DNA of 13,347 nucleotides. Source: Psilocybe azurescens (taxonomy: Eukaryota > Basidiomycota > Agaricomycetes > Agaricales > Agrocybaceae). Below are positions 1-11,037 of the stretch, one piece after another. The position numbers were made by a program, and so were the translations under genes. Position 1 is the first letter of the stretch. The number at the start of each line of letters is the position of its first letter. The DNA is taken from positions 1 to 13,347 of the forward strand of contig JAJIRX010000084.1 in NCBI GenBank assembly GCA_023853785.1. The letters run 5' to 3'. A model generated the notes under the pieces. It did not search any database. It saw only the letters and a program-made list of their open reading frames with translations, and was not told the origin of the DNA.

Positions 1-70
1 CTACCAACGTCTATGTCATCTGGGTGTAGAGAAAAACTTGGTGAGAAACTTCGCAACTGGTCCGTCGCAT

Positions 71-1213
71 CTAATCCTTGGCTATTTCGGATACCCAAAG
101 ATGCAAGTTCGCTTTCCTCTCTGTCCCATTCGTCGAATCTTCTTCTGCTTCGCCGTCCGGGCCGTTGATGTTTAATTGGAACTCGAACACCAGGCTCCTC
201 ATCCAAAGGGTGTGCCTCTCCGCCCCATAACGCGTGTGCCTTCCCCCTTCCAGTCCACTGGGGCTGTCGCTACCGTCACCGTTCATACTCAGACTGTGCA
301 TCGCGAAAGGATTAAGCCTGAAAACACCCATCATCCCCCCATCTCCTTGCTAGCTTGTGTCGCGCGTAGAGGAACCTCTGTCGGAGGCGCAAGTGATTGA
401 CTGAGGAGATTAGACTTGTAGATTGTCCGATCAAATATGGACTGTCCGAAGTCTTCTGATAGGTCAGGCAACGAAGTCAACTCCATTATAAAGCATCCAT
501 CTGGGTCGTCGGGCTCAATCTTCACGGAAGGATGAGTAGTCACAGAAGTTGTCGTCGATTCAGGTGAAGAGGAATCTCGCGATCCAGCCTCGCCGACCTG
601 TCCCGTAGATTTATCATCTTCTGGTGCGTCCCTATAAGATAGCTGGTGGCTCAGGTCCTCTGATCTGTAAACTGGGCTATCCCATTCCCTTGAATCGACC
701 TCGAAGTCTGATGTAGATGTGTGCGATGAAGGCGATGAATCGCGGTTGTTTCTGAAGCCATACGAAAGGGGAACGTCGACGACTGAGGACTTGGAGGAGT
801 TATAATGGTACGTTGGGATGACGTCGGATAATATGGCGCAGAAAGTGGTTGCGGTGTGATTTGATAATCTAGAGAACGCGACTGCGCGTTGAAGATTTGC
901 TGAGGTTGATGGAAATGGGAAGCATCCTCGACAGGATTAACAAAAGGCTCCGCCGCAGAGCTGCTTGCATAAGGCATGCATGCGGATGTTGAAGAGGAGG
1001 GTCTGACGATGTGCCATACGACGGCAACCTCGATGATTGTGGTAAAGCATGGTGTTCCGTGAAATACTGAGGCCAGCTCTGATGTTGCTGGCATTGAGCG
1101 GGGGCCAATGGTATCGGTGCGATGCTGCCATCGGCGTTGGTGGCAGAACCGGGCCTCTGATAGTAAGCGGCTGTGGTCAGAGGAGCGAGGACAGCATTTG
1201 CGTATTGGGACAT
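71..1213 (-). CDS. Conserved-looking Ser/Pro/Gln-rich protein of unknown function, frameshifted
   Basis: I do not recognise the product. Reading starts at the ATG at 1213 (MSQYANAVLAPLTTAAYY) and passes through all three frames with no in-frame stop until the TAG at 71. Changes of frame fall near 975-985, 763-770, 335-340 (a run of six C), 223-226 (a run of four C) and 191-199. The first four fit one lost base each; the last fits one extra or two lost and restores the frame. The joined protein would have about 381 residues. Its first two thirds are low complexity (Ser, Pro, Gln, Thr, Tyr), then comes an acidic stretch (VKIEPDDPDG). The C-terminal third looks folded: FRLNPFAMHSLSMNGDG, then HPLDEEP leading into VFEFQLNINGPDG, ending LHLWVSEIAKD. 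No membrane segment, signal peptide or zinc finger is visible. A regulatory or scaffold role is only a guess from composition. A recent pseudogene is the alternative, but uninterrupted peptide sense across five breaks argues for sequence error. Confidence 0.72.
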
Positions 1214-3000
1214 GGGGATTGTTAAAATTTAGAACGGGAATCAGGAAAGGAAAAGGATATCATGAAGGGCCGAGACGGAGAGGATGGATTTAAGAGAAGA
1301 GCATCTGGACTGGATTGGATAGAGGCGAACGAACTACTGGAGGTGTCGCCAAAATCGAGGGCTGGCTTGCAATGGCATGGCAGGTGAACGTTTGTTTCTC
1401 TCACCGAGGATCATCAGCAAGTCGTTCAGATCTTCGATTCCGCGATTCCCTTTGGTGCCTATTTTGATTTCAGCACAATATTTATTTAGTCTATTATAAA
1501 ATCCTGGTCCAATCCCTACAGAACACACGAGGGCCACTAACTTTCTTACAGCCATCCGCATTTGGGCTCGCCTCACAGGAGGGATCCACAAGAAACGCCA
1601 CCGCGTGACCAGTTCAATCTCCGCAACCCTATGCAGTGCACCGGCGTTCTTCGGCATCCACCCCGATTTATGCGATCGAGGAGATGCTAAATCCCGTATC
1701 TTGTTCTCGCCAACTTGGTAAGTTCCCCTTAAGATTCAGCATAGGTCCGGATTCTTGGCTCACTCAGATTAATGCGTAGAATGCCCAAGGATCGTCACAT
1801 ATGCCTCGTTTAGGCGCGCGGTCAGCGTCACGACGTCTACTATTACGCGTTTCCTCTCCCAGATGTGTCACTGTGAAGGTGGATATGCTGCAAGAGAATG
1901 GCGGAGTTTTGATATTTCTCGTTCATGAAACATCTATATTCGATTCCGGAGACCACATTCTAGGGGTCAGTGCCGCTCAAGCGGAAGGATCCTTATGCAT
2001 TAATTTAACAGCAATTACTTGTGATGGTACGTGTTAGTAACGGTGAGTCTGTGCTTCTTGACTTTCGAAGACAGAGGAGGATGGCAAGTCCTTTTGTACC
2101 GGGCTTGATCGTCGTGCCGGTTTCTTTTGTAGGTTCAATTAATATCGGACCAGCCGCGCAGAACCGTTGATCAGATTCGCAGTGGAATTTGTGAAATCGC
2201 CGACACACTTTCGAAACTAACAGGCAAAGAAACTTCGAGGCGTCGATTTTGATCATCTATCGGCCAAGCCCCATGCGACGACCACTCACTTGACCTAAAG
2301 GTACCAGCGTGCTCCTCATAATAAAATGAGATGGTCCACGAATCGTTCATCATCTATCATCCGTGCATGTACTGCCTACCTGCAAGCTCGTTCGTTGATG
2401 TAAAATCCGTTGCTTTCAAGTCGTGCTTATCCCTATCCCTCAGAAGTGTGTCATATGCACGACATCATCGTCAACGATTTGATCCCAAGATTGGAACCCC
2501 GCCGTTCGATAATCCCATTGCGCCTAAGCAGAAACGACTCGAGCCAACTCATCATAATGATGGTTCACGTTTCCCCTTTCTCTGGTTTCTACGAAATTCG
2601 ATACAAGATATATGCACCCCCCGAGTTTCCATCGTCGATTGGCACTTGTCATAGAGCACTTGCCTGGGCCGGGGCGGAAGTAAAGTAAAGAAGTAGTCCA
2701 AATTTCATTTAAATTGAAGTATTCTGTGGGCACAGAGTCGGGTCTGGAACGGAAGGAGCGAGCTGAATGTTGTAGCCTCAGGTGAGCCGAATATCTTGCA
2801 ATTAAAAGAACAATGAGTGAAAGCCACGGTGACAGGCGGAAGCGGTCAGGTATCTCTCCCATTGCATGACCTAGTCACGGCGTTAGATGCTGGCGTCTAA
2901 CAGCTTTGAATGGGCACATACAAACAAATGATGTCGATGAATGCGTCCTCTTCCTCTCTGAATTATCTCCGATACTCGATCACACAAGTACCACTGTCAG
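1214..3000. other. Gene-poor region upstream of the 71-1213 gene
   Basis: This stretch begins with the presumed 5' untranslated region and promoter of the minus-strand gene starting at 1213. Open frames of 60-112 codons occur on both strands (for example minus 1334-1657, plus 2331-2654 and minus 2524-2862), but they overlap one another, have no family motif I recognise and are not linked by convincing splice sites. I see no tRNA, rRNA or repeat. With the frameshift density seen in the neighbouring genes, a real gene here could be split beyond recognition. Confidence 0.5.
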
Positions 3001-6000
3001 GAAACATTCGCACACCATGACTAGGAAGTCGAATGCAACTGTAGACTTCTACTTCATACGGCACCAGTCCACTTAATTCTGCGAAACCCTGTTAACTGTA
3101 GCCTATGTATCCTCGGATCGTCAAGGGTTCACATACGCTTGTTCTCTCGAAGCGGCTAAAAAACGCACGATATATCCAACATACTTATGGCTGCGACCAC
3201 AGATTTAGGAAGTAGTTTAAAATTTAGAACAATAGTTAGTAAGAATAAGTAACCCGGTATCAGTAGATAAGCTTGATTGGTACTTCTGTTGGAGATAACT
3301 GAGGACTCCTTCTCATATTGGCCTGCTTGCCAAACATGACAGCGATCGGACATATTTAGACATATCGCCGTTGTGAAAAAGAGCCACACGGAGGACTCAT
3401 GGTGTTCCCCAACGAGACATATAAATAGGAGCTTCATCTCATCGATAAAGCTGAGAGAATGGTTTCTGCGGAGTGAGGAATCCGCTCGAGACAAATAACG
3501 GATACATATGTCGAAGTCGGAAGGCCAAACACAATGCCATAAAGCTCCAATATCCTGCTACCGACGCCGCACGTTCCGATGTACACGCTACAAAGGAGGT
3601 TACGACAAATCACTCAAATAATGATTAGAATTGGCTGTAGTAAGGTACGTCTTAAAGACCGGAATAAATCCACCTAAACCACACTGACTTTTAGTAGTAG
3701 CAGTAACAGTAAGCTACTGCCAGAAGCCTTAAGGTTTGTTTGCCTGTATTCGGTTTAAATTGACCGGTAAGATCCAAGCCATTCTACATGGAATAGACTG
3801 GGATTTGTACCCGCATAGATAGTGACATATTGGCAGATATTCCCCGTTCGAGTTCTAGTGAGCCATGATGACGGCGTGATTGATCTTAGTTTCATTGGGC
3901 GATAGTAGCCATGGTACGGGAATTTGGGGCAATATGCCATAAAAAGCTTGCATGCACCCGAAGAGAAGCTCTTATTCCTGGTTTTAGGAAAAATTAAATT
4001 GGTTGGGTGTTTGTTCCTCTATAAATTGGCGACTCATGCAGAGTATGTCAATAATAAGCGCTCGACACATTGGCAACCCGCAGAGGAAGCTTTGCGATAC
4101 GGACACAGAATCGGGGCACCAATTTAAAGCTCTCAGGTCATATAATACGATCAAGGGGTTCACAGAGCTCCAACGGTACAATAACGAGAAATACGGAGCT
4201 TACAAATAGTTAAATCAAAGAGGCGCACCGTGTGGCTGTTGTGGCGCGTCTGACGCCCAACGACAGACAACGAGGTCCGCCGAAGATTAAATCAAAGCTG
4301 TGTGGAACACATGGCAGGAGTGGCCAGTTTGTGAATGACGAAAGGGATGCGTGTGCATCTCCGGCGGCAGAAGCAACGTTCTAGAAGAATTTTGTCACTT
4401 TGCACATTCGAGCCTCAGAATCGTGGCTAACAGTCCCCAGAACCAGAGCGAAGACCCGTATCTAAGAAAGCCGCATTTAAGCCGAGGCCCTATAGAGTGT
4501 GTATAAAAAAATTCTATGAAATCATGCCCGCAGGGAACGACTGCTTCCTTCGTCTAAAACCATAACGGCAGAAGCCGATGAAAAAATTCTGTTCAAATGT
4601 CCTCTATGCGTTTGGTTAGCGGGTCCAGCCCAGTCTTTGGACACGCCACAGAATCTCATTCACAGAGCATAAATGACATGTCCGGCGATGTTGTCAAAGT
4701 AAATTATCGAAGTGGATATTATTGCAAACTCATGTCAATTCTCAAGGGAAAACTGACACCAGGAGATGAGCGACCACTGATAGAGTTCTTTAGGACAGGC
4801 GATTAGAAGGGATATTCAGATAAGATATATTCGAGAATTCCCAATCGGAGTAAAGCTCATATCAAATGCTGCCTTAAAGTCTATGTCATACCACCTGGGA
4901 AGAAGTTAAAAACGACTTGTGAGGCTCAGCATTACAAGCACAATGTCCAAGATCAATCATTTAATGGTAGGCCACTTATTTTATACGAAGGGAAAACTTC
5001 TGGGGTAAGCAGAACAGGACAGATACCCAGAGAAATCGAATTGTTATTCCGCTTCAAGCTAGTCATGAGAGCTTGTGGTTTTGTATGTTGATCACATTTG
5101 AAGTCGATTCTACCATTACAGCGTCGACCACAGAGGATAACGCAACGAGTCAAATGCCAATAGACATTGCCTAATGCCATATTTCTGTTCTCTGCGTTTG
5201 CCACTGTTAATATATTTGTTCGTTGCAGAGTAGTACTAATGTTGGACAAATATTCGTCAACATTAGCAAAACTCGAGATTGAGAGGATCTGACAGGATCC
5301 ACATGGTACTTTTTATGCTGAAATGCAAGCACTTAGTAACGGGGCAGGCAGACCTTAGTGAGAATAAATGGAATACTCATCGTCAAAGACCAGGAGGCTG
5401 GCCTCCGTGTTACCGAGGGGTTGAATCCACCTCTTATCAATGCCATTTATTTGAAGACGTTCTCTGTGATAACGTGTGTCTAGAAGCCAGTTATTAGTAG
5501 TAGGCTGAGAAAACAAAATCAAGAACATTACTTGGTAGAAGTCATCGCACCGCATTTCGGCTTGTGCCGTATATAATCGTACTTGACCTTCCGTGGAGCG
5601 AAGTTCTGGGGTGTTAAACCATATGTAGCCTACGGCACCATGCATCGAAGATTGAACAGAGGGGCACATCACAGTCGTGAGGCGAGCAGTATGACCAACC
5701 TTATTTCGTGTTAGGCCAGCAGATATTTGTTATTGGTGGAATTGAGCCTAATTCTTATATATAGAGAGAGCTTGATGACCAACCAGGTGTATGGTTCTGT
5801 CAGTCATTTCCATCATAATCCTGGGGATTACGCTTCGAATTCGATTAGCAGCCAAGGTGTCAAATTTGGAACTTTACCGCCGGCATTCCCTCTGTCCTAT
5901 GCTTGAGCTTCCAGGTTGACCCAATGTCCAGATGGTCTCAGTATGTTAAGTAGATCATCAACTGAGCTTTGTGATGAGTTATACATTGAGAGACATATGC

Positions 6001-8528
6001 CCATTAAACTCGGGAGTCGGAAGTGTTGATGCAGGCAGGAGCGATCAAGAGCGACCAGAAGAGCAGCGGCGATCAAGTACTGAGAATATGCGTAGACAGT
6101 TATAACAGGTAAGATTCGGGATATGTTTAAAACCCAACACAGAGACCTTTATTTTTATTTCTGTAGTTATGGTTTAATGACTCTGTGAGAACTCGGTACG
6201 AAGGACCAATGTTGAATGAACGCGGAAGAAACTCACCCTTCTGGAAAAATTCACTGCGAAGGCCGTTGGAACTCTCCATGGGGTTTTTGTGAACATGTGA
6301 AGAGAGAATGATGTCTTTCTTAGAACAAATCTCCCCAAATTCCGATTTGTTGGTCGGAAAGAAACTCAATTCAGTGCCCAGTTGCAATTCCTGTATCAAT
6401 GCATCCAATGGCACTAACACTTTGGTGAATAAAAGCCAGCTAATATAGCCGTGTATATATCGAGAAGTCAGGTCCTAAGGAGCTCCGTATCGAGCCATTC
6501 AGAAATCCGTGAAGATGCCAGAAGTTGGCGCCAAAGCTGTGCTACAATAATTGAATAAAGAAATGAGGGGCCGTCCTATTCGAAGTTCGAATCGGAGCTG
6601 TAAATATTTTAATCTCAGATCAGACTCAGCGGCCATTGTATCTTGTTGGTATCCATTCAAACACTCTTGAGACACTCTAGCACTTTGGTGAAACGCGTTT
6701 TTATCTTTAATCAGATGACAGCTGTCGTATTTTTATTGACAGTGCAACGCTTTTTATCGTGATCACTGGAAGAGAAAGGCCACTGGTCAAGGAGTTAAAA
6801 TATGGCGTTGATCGCGAAGCTCACCCATTGTGAGAGTCAGCGAGGTCTGTTGTTTTCAACTATAAATCGAGGACCACGGACTGATAAGAAAGTTGTCTTC
6901 AGATAATATGAGCCTTGCAAAGATATTGCCTGAGTCTGTGACGCACTGTACTTTTAGACGTCTGGAGCACCCTTCAATCATCAATGCTCGGGGCGTCGAT
7001 AGAGATACATATCAGTGTATACCATGCATGCGTAAAACCGTGAAACAGCATGTAAGTGTCCGAAGAGAAGCCCCTAGGAGCCAAAGTGCTTGATTCTCTC
7101 CGTACTGAAAGATCTTGACCTCATAGGAGTAAACATTCTAGCTCCACCCGCCTCCCCCTTGGGCCAGAGAGTAGAAGTCTTACCTTACCTTAGTCCTCTG
7201 AGCAGAACTTTCCCATTGACATCCGCGTGAGTCGATACTCTGTAAATTTCGTATCTCACAGAGGATCATGTTATGTGTTGGCCCAGAGTCCATCATGCCA
7301 TAACCGACCTGTCTTATCTTTACTTCTCCAGACACATCCAGCTGTAAAATTCAAGCAGGCTGCTACTTTCAAGCGAAAATGTTTAGAGATGAACCTGCTG
7401 AGAGTGTGCCGATATAGGCCAATGATTCAATGGTCATCTGAATCTACCACCGACAACCGCCATCGTAGAAAGATCTTGATCTCTGGCAAGCTAGGAGTCC
7501 TGTCTGATGTAAGTGCGGATACGATTTATTTCCCATCTTCGTCATGGGGCTATAATCCTTTGAACACAGCTCATCAACTAACTGAACTGCCATGCTAGGC
7601 TTACTTTTAACCTCTGCAGAAGCATGAAGCTTCAGGTCTAAATCACGTCAACAGATTACAAAACCTATGCTTATCGATTCGGGCTTGATAAATACTGACC
7701 AACCTCAGGAGTCGCAGCTACTACTCTAGGGCGGAAGTTTACATTAGCCTAGAGGAAGTTATACTGTTTGTGAACAGTAGACGTGCGACAATTGGGTTTT
7801 TCTAAGTTCATCCTCATAGGAGGTGGTACTGTGAATCATCAATCTTCTGATTGTAAATCGTACAGTCGATCTTGCGGAGGGAACTACTATTCTTCAGTGG
7901 CCCACTAGTTGTGAATCTCCGAACGATGACTTCTCTACTCCCATTGCCCGCACACAAAACTTATTCTTGAAGGTTGGTGTACATACTACACAGAGGTTTC
8001 GGAGGATTGGTGAACCATATTCACGGCTGGCCGCCGTTTGTCATTAATTTATCTTACACCGACAGGAAGACTTTGTGATTGCTATATCAGATTTCTGTTG
8101 AGACAGACACTCTGCGGATCATGTTACGAATAATACGATACATGTGTACAAGTATTCAGTCCACCAAAACGTTCTAATTTTAAACTCTTCAGTCGAACCA
8201 CCTAGTTGTCAATCGAGCGTCAATAAGTAGGTCGTCCGAGATGGCAGGGATTGCTCGAGGATTTCCGAAAGATTCTCCCAGATAGGGACCCCTGAAGAGG
8301 CACCGGACCTTGGACAGCGTCCTACTAGTGATATTTGAGTGATACAAACTTTTAGTTGTTATTTAACGTTGTACGCAATCTGTCGAGCGTCCTCCAGAAA
8401 CGTTAGATTCAAGTTGAAAGAGTTTTATATTGGATGTTGTCAGATGTTGTCTTGTTGGCAGAAAAGGTAAGGACCAAATATCGGCATACATTGTGCCGTT
8501 TATCCGAAACTTCCCATCAGAACGCTTA
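3001..8528. other. Long stretch with no recognisable gene, RNA or transposon
   Basis: I read both strands for reverse transcriptase, integrase, transposase, helicase and common fungal enzyme motifs and found none. The longest open frames (minus 3156-3494, minus 5355-5672, minus 6127-6420, plus 7227-7598) run 97-123 codons and look like chance frames; the last begins at GTG, not ATG. I saw no terminal inverted repeats, long direct repeats, telomeric repeat or satellite array. There is a short AGT/AGC-type run with a 6-bp stem at about 3693-3718 and a GC-richer patch with small hairpins at about 4225-4275. Base composition is moderate and not strongly AT-skewed, so there is no obvious mark of repeat-induced point mutation. 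It may be a decayed element, a long regulatory region or unrecognised coding DNA. The last part before 8529 would hold the promoter of the CFAP20-family gene. Confidence 0.5.
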
Positions 8529-8594
8529 ATGTTTACTACGACGACGCGAAAGCTCAAACTAGACACCTTGCAAAGGCATAGTGACATATTATCA

Positions 8595-9816
8595 ATGCTG
8601 CTCTCCTCAGCTGTGCAACCACCCATAATCTCGCTCTTCTCGTCCACAAGTTCCGACCCTTTGACGTTATTCAGTTCAACTACCGATCAAGCTTTACTTG
8701 CTGACTCTTTTATTCACTTTCTTCACGACCGGCTTTCTTGTCCGCTTCCTGGGTCCCCGAGAGTGCTATTGCATCTGCCAACAATCAGTGACGCAACAGA
8801 TGAGCAAGATTCTCCAGATCACGGAGTCGAACTAGAGCAAACCGTCCTTCACATTCAATCTCCAACGATCCGAACCACCTACATTCAATGCCCACCCATT
8901 GTTTCTCCTTATGGTGACATTGGAATCCATGACGGGTCTAGTGGATTGGGGATCAGACACCCTTGGATGCACCTCCAGGTACGCAACTTGGGAAGGGAAT
9001 GGTCTGTCGAAGTTGGCGTTGTGGATCATGTAGGACGGACCGGGACTATCCGGCTGTCCACATTCCAGGTGAACTTTGGTTTTTCTTCACGTTATGCTCT
9101 ACGCAAAGACATACATATCGCGGCATCTCCTGTTAATTTCAGGAAAGAATTTTCCACCAGAAGTACCAGCAAACGGTCGCAATAAACCTGGGTTCACTAA
9201 ATTAGTCGATGTTTGTGCATCCTGAACTGTTCCTGGAGATCTGGCCATTGCTTCTGATCCTCAGTGGTTCTCTGTCATTCTCCTATACGACTGCCAGCGT
9301 CATTGCTTTTATTATACTTTGTGAGCTCAGTTGTCATCAAGACACAAATATTCCACGATTTTAAGACTTGTTTGGTTCATTTTAATTTGTCTAACTGGAG
9401 CACTTGCAGAAAAAACCTCGTCTTAAAGTCGACCACCAAAAGTCAAGATCTCCCCACTTCTTCTCCTTCCTCTGTCATTTCCTTCTTCTTCGACACGTCC
9501 TCTAACTCCATGGAGTACCATCAATATTCACTTTCCTTCTCTTCTCCCATATTTCTCCTCACCCGCTCTTCGCTCACATGAAGACGTTGATCAAGAAGAA
9601 GAAACAGACGAAGATACGAAGTCCCATGAGTTGGCTTCGAGTTCGCATCCGAGGACAACTATTCAGGCCTTCATTCCGAGCGGAACATACTCGTACGTAT
9701 CATATGTGCGCGTGTATGCAAACTGTCGTCTTCGGAGGATCTGGTTCGGGGAAGGCGGGCCAAGTCAGAAGGCCCCTTGGGAGTTTGAACTGTACTCGGG
9801 TGACTGGGTCGTATGA
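8595..9816 (+). CDS. CFAP20/BUG22-family protein (CFA20 domain)
   Basis: This is a full-length CFA20 (DUF667) protein of about 293 residues, against roughly 190 in animal CFAP20; the extra length is in loops. The landmarks align in order with the family. The N-terminus, VQPPIISLFSSTSSDPLTLF, has the spacing of the CFAP20 start. Then come VLHIQSPTIRTTYIQCP (about residues 83-100), HPWMHLQVRNLGREWSVEVG and IRLSTFQ (about 120-158), LTPWSTINIHFPSLL, an acidic linker (DVDQEEETDED), and the signature VYANCRLRRIWF (near 262) followed by PWEFELY. The stop is TGA at 9814-9816. I chose the ATG at 8595 because it matches where the family begins; an in-frame ATG at 8529 would add 22 residues, and further upstream the frame opens only at TTG. 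Exons are 8595-9068 and 9410-9816, joined in phase 0. One base is missing in the C run at 9452-9455. In other eukaryotes CFAP20 is an inner-junction protein of ciliary doublets, with nuclear and microtubule-linked roles also proposed. Basidiomycetes lack cilia, so the role here is unknown. Confidence 0.88.
9069..9409 (+). other. Intron in the CFAP20-family gene (341 nt)
   Basis: The coding sequence STFQ ends at CAG just before GTGAAC at 9069. The next family-consistent codons (KKPRL) begin right after TTGCAG at 9409, preceded by a perfect CTAAC branch site at 9391-9395. Removing 341 nt joins the two parts in phase 0. All three frames inside meet stops soon after 9142. Two smaller GT-AG units lie within it: 9069-9142, ending TTTCAG, and 9321-9409, starting GTGAGC. 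Partial, stepwise or alternative splicing is therefore possible. The acceptor is well supported; the donor is less certain. Confidence 0.65.
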
Positions 9817-10593
9817 TTGCATCCTTTGAGCTCCAACGAAGGTGCGCTATTCATTCTATTCATATGGCATCACCTCAATTTCTGAGTCCTTCCAGCCAGA
9901 CTAGGTACATTGACTGTCTGGTACTCATTCATTTCATTCCCGTTAATTATAGTCTCCTGACTTGAGTTGCTTCCGGTTTATGCATCAGGTAGATAGGGCT
10001 TATCGGCCTCGCAAATTTTGCCCATTGGGTTACTATTGAATGCACATCTATACACGGACCATACGCCATTGAAGGCCTCAGTTTACTTGACTTGAGATAT
10101 CACCTACACAAACGCTTGCATTTCATAGTCCAAGAACTGGATACGTCATAGGCTCGATATATGAGTTACCCGAGAGCCAAAGCGAGTACATAGATATCTA
10201 AACGATATTGTGCATCGTAAACTTCAATCATTGAAGATATGTGACCAGTGTTCACAAAGGAGACTAATTTCCGTTGCGCGATTTGATAATTTCAGAGCTC
10301 CAGGACATTGACTACGACGACGAAACACTACTCAGAGTATAACGAAGGACTCATTTCTCTTCGTAAAATGGATTTGACCCTTCTTATAGTCAATCTCAGT
10401 CAGTGCATGTCAGGGCAAAGGCTGCACTGATATGCATTGACCGGCACGGATATTTCTCTTTGCTCCTTTTAGGATCACCGACAGCCTCGCAGCATGGCAT
10501 TTTATTGTCATTATGGACTTGCTATGGGCGTTTATTCCTGATATCTTAAAGTAAGAATATATTTATCTGCATTGACAATATGCATTTTGCAAC
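9817..10593. other. Intergenic region downstream of the CFAP20-family gene
   Basis: I see no coding frame, RNA gene or repeat that I can support. It should contain the 3' untranslated region and polyadenylation site of the CFAP20-family gene, but no clear AATAAA signal stands out. Confidence 0.5.
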
Positions 10594-11037
10594 GTGTTTG
10601 GCCAGGGCTTCATATGTGTTACCTATACTCAGAATGCGGGGGCAAAAATGTCGTGCTGCAGCCAAGCTGTACCTCAACTGGGCCAGACTGGGCCTCAAGT
10701 ACTCGTTCTACTGGCCGGGCCCTTTAAAGTATCACGTGATGATCACACCAACTCGAGGCTCAGGCTAAAATTGACTTTTGAAGAACTTATTATTGCTAAA
10801 CTTGACGACATCCCTAACCCCACGTTTGTTTTCGACACCTGCAACCTCTGTCGACTTTTTCTCTCCCTCTTTGTTGTTACTGCGATCGACTCAATCAATC
10901 ATTGTAAAGGCCTGGCTTAGGGCGTCATTTGGCAAGTCCTTTTCGCAAGTTCTCCCGTCCGCTTCGAACAAATCCACTGGCAGTTCCGCTGTGGAACTGC
11001 ATCGATTCTAAACAATCTCAGTTGCCAATACAGAATA
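10594..11037 (+). promoter_or_regulatory. Probable promoter and 5' leader of the F-box gene
   Basis: The DNA directly upstream of the F-box start differs from its surroundings. It has a GC-richer patch with ACTGGGCC twice at 10-bp spacing (10677-10684 and 10687-10694), then CTGGCCGGGCCC, TTTAAA at 10723-10728 and the perfect palindrome ATCACGTGAT at 10731-10740. A pyrimidine-rich tract follows at about 10850-10880, of the kind often found near fungal transcription starts. Overlapping open frames of 77 and 108 codons cross this block, but they have no recognisable motifs and I read them as chance. Confidence 0.45.
10731..10740. promoter_or_regulatory. Palindromic E-box ATCACGTGAT
   Basis: This 10-bp perfect palindrome is centred on CACGTG, the core bound by basic helix-loop-helix factors. 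TCACGTGA is the Cbf1-type form known in yeasts. It lies about 300 bp before the F-box start codon. The sequence match is certain; its use as a binding site is inference. Confidence 0.4.

Noticed and set aside
1334..1657. 107-codon open frame on the minus strand upstream of the 71-1213 gene
   Set aside because: No family resemblance, overlap with other short frames and a position in the expected promoter make it doubtful.
3156..3494. 112-codon minus-strand frame with hydrophobic stretches
   Set aside because: Hydrophobic runs can arise by chance in AT-rich frames; no signal peptide, repeated helices or homology is seen.
3795..3870. Possible minus-strand tRNA (GGGTACAAATCCC)
   Set aside because: The acceptor ends do not pair and no cloverleaf of the right length forms.
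6040..6076. GAGCGATCAAG-like imperfect repeats
   Set aside because: Two or three short imperfect copies; not an array and no sign of CRISPR or satellite organisation.
6570..6605. tRNA B-box-like GTTCGAATC
   Set aside because: The flanking bases do not pair as a T arm and no acceptor stem or anticodon arm can be built.
7108..7500. GAAAGATCTTGA repeated at about 7107 and 7469
   Set aside because: Only a short match with one mismatch beyond it; too weak for a repeat family.
7227..7598. 123-codon open frame on the plus strand
   Set aside because: It begins at GTG, has no recognisable motif or splice context and is within the range expected by chance in several kilobases.
8430..8594. Upstream extension of the CFAP20-family frame to 8430
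   Set aside because: The frame opens at TTG, not ATG, and the added residues do not match the family; alignment of the N-terminus supports the ATG at 8595.
10594..10920. 108-codon plus-strand frame before the F-box gene
   Set aside because: It overlaps another frame of similar length, lacks motifs and covers promoter-like sequence.
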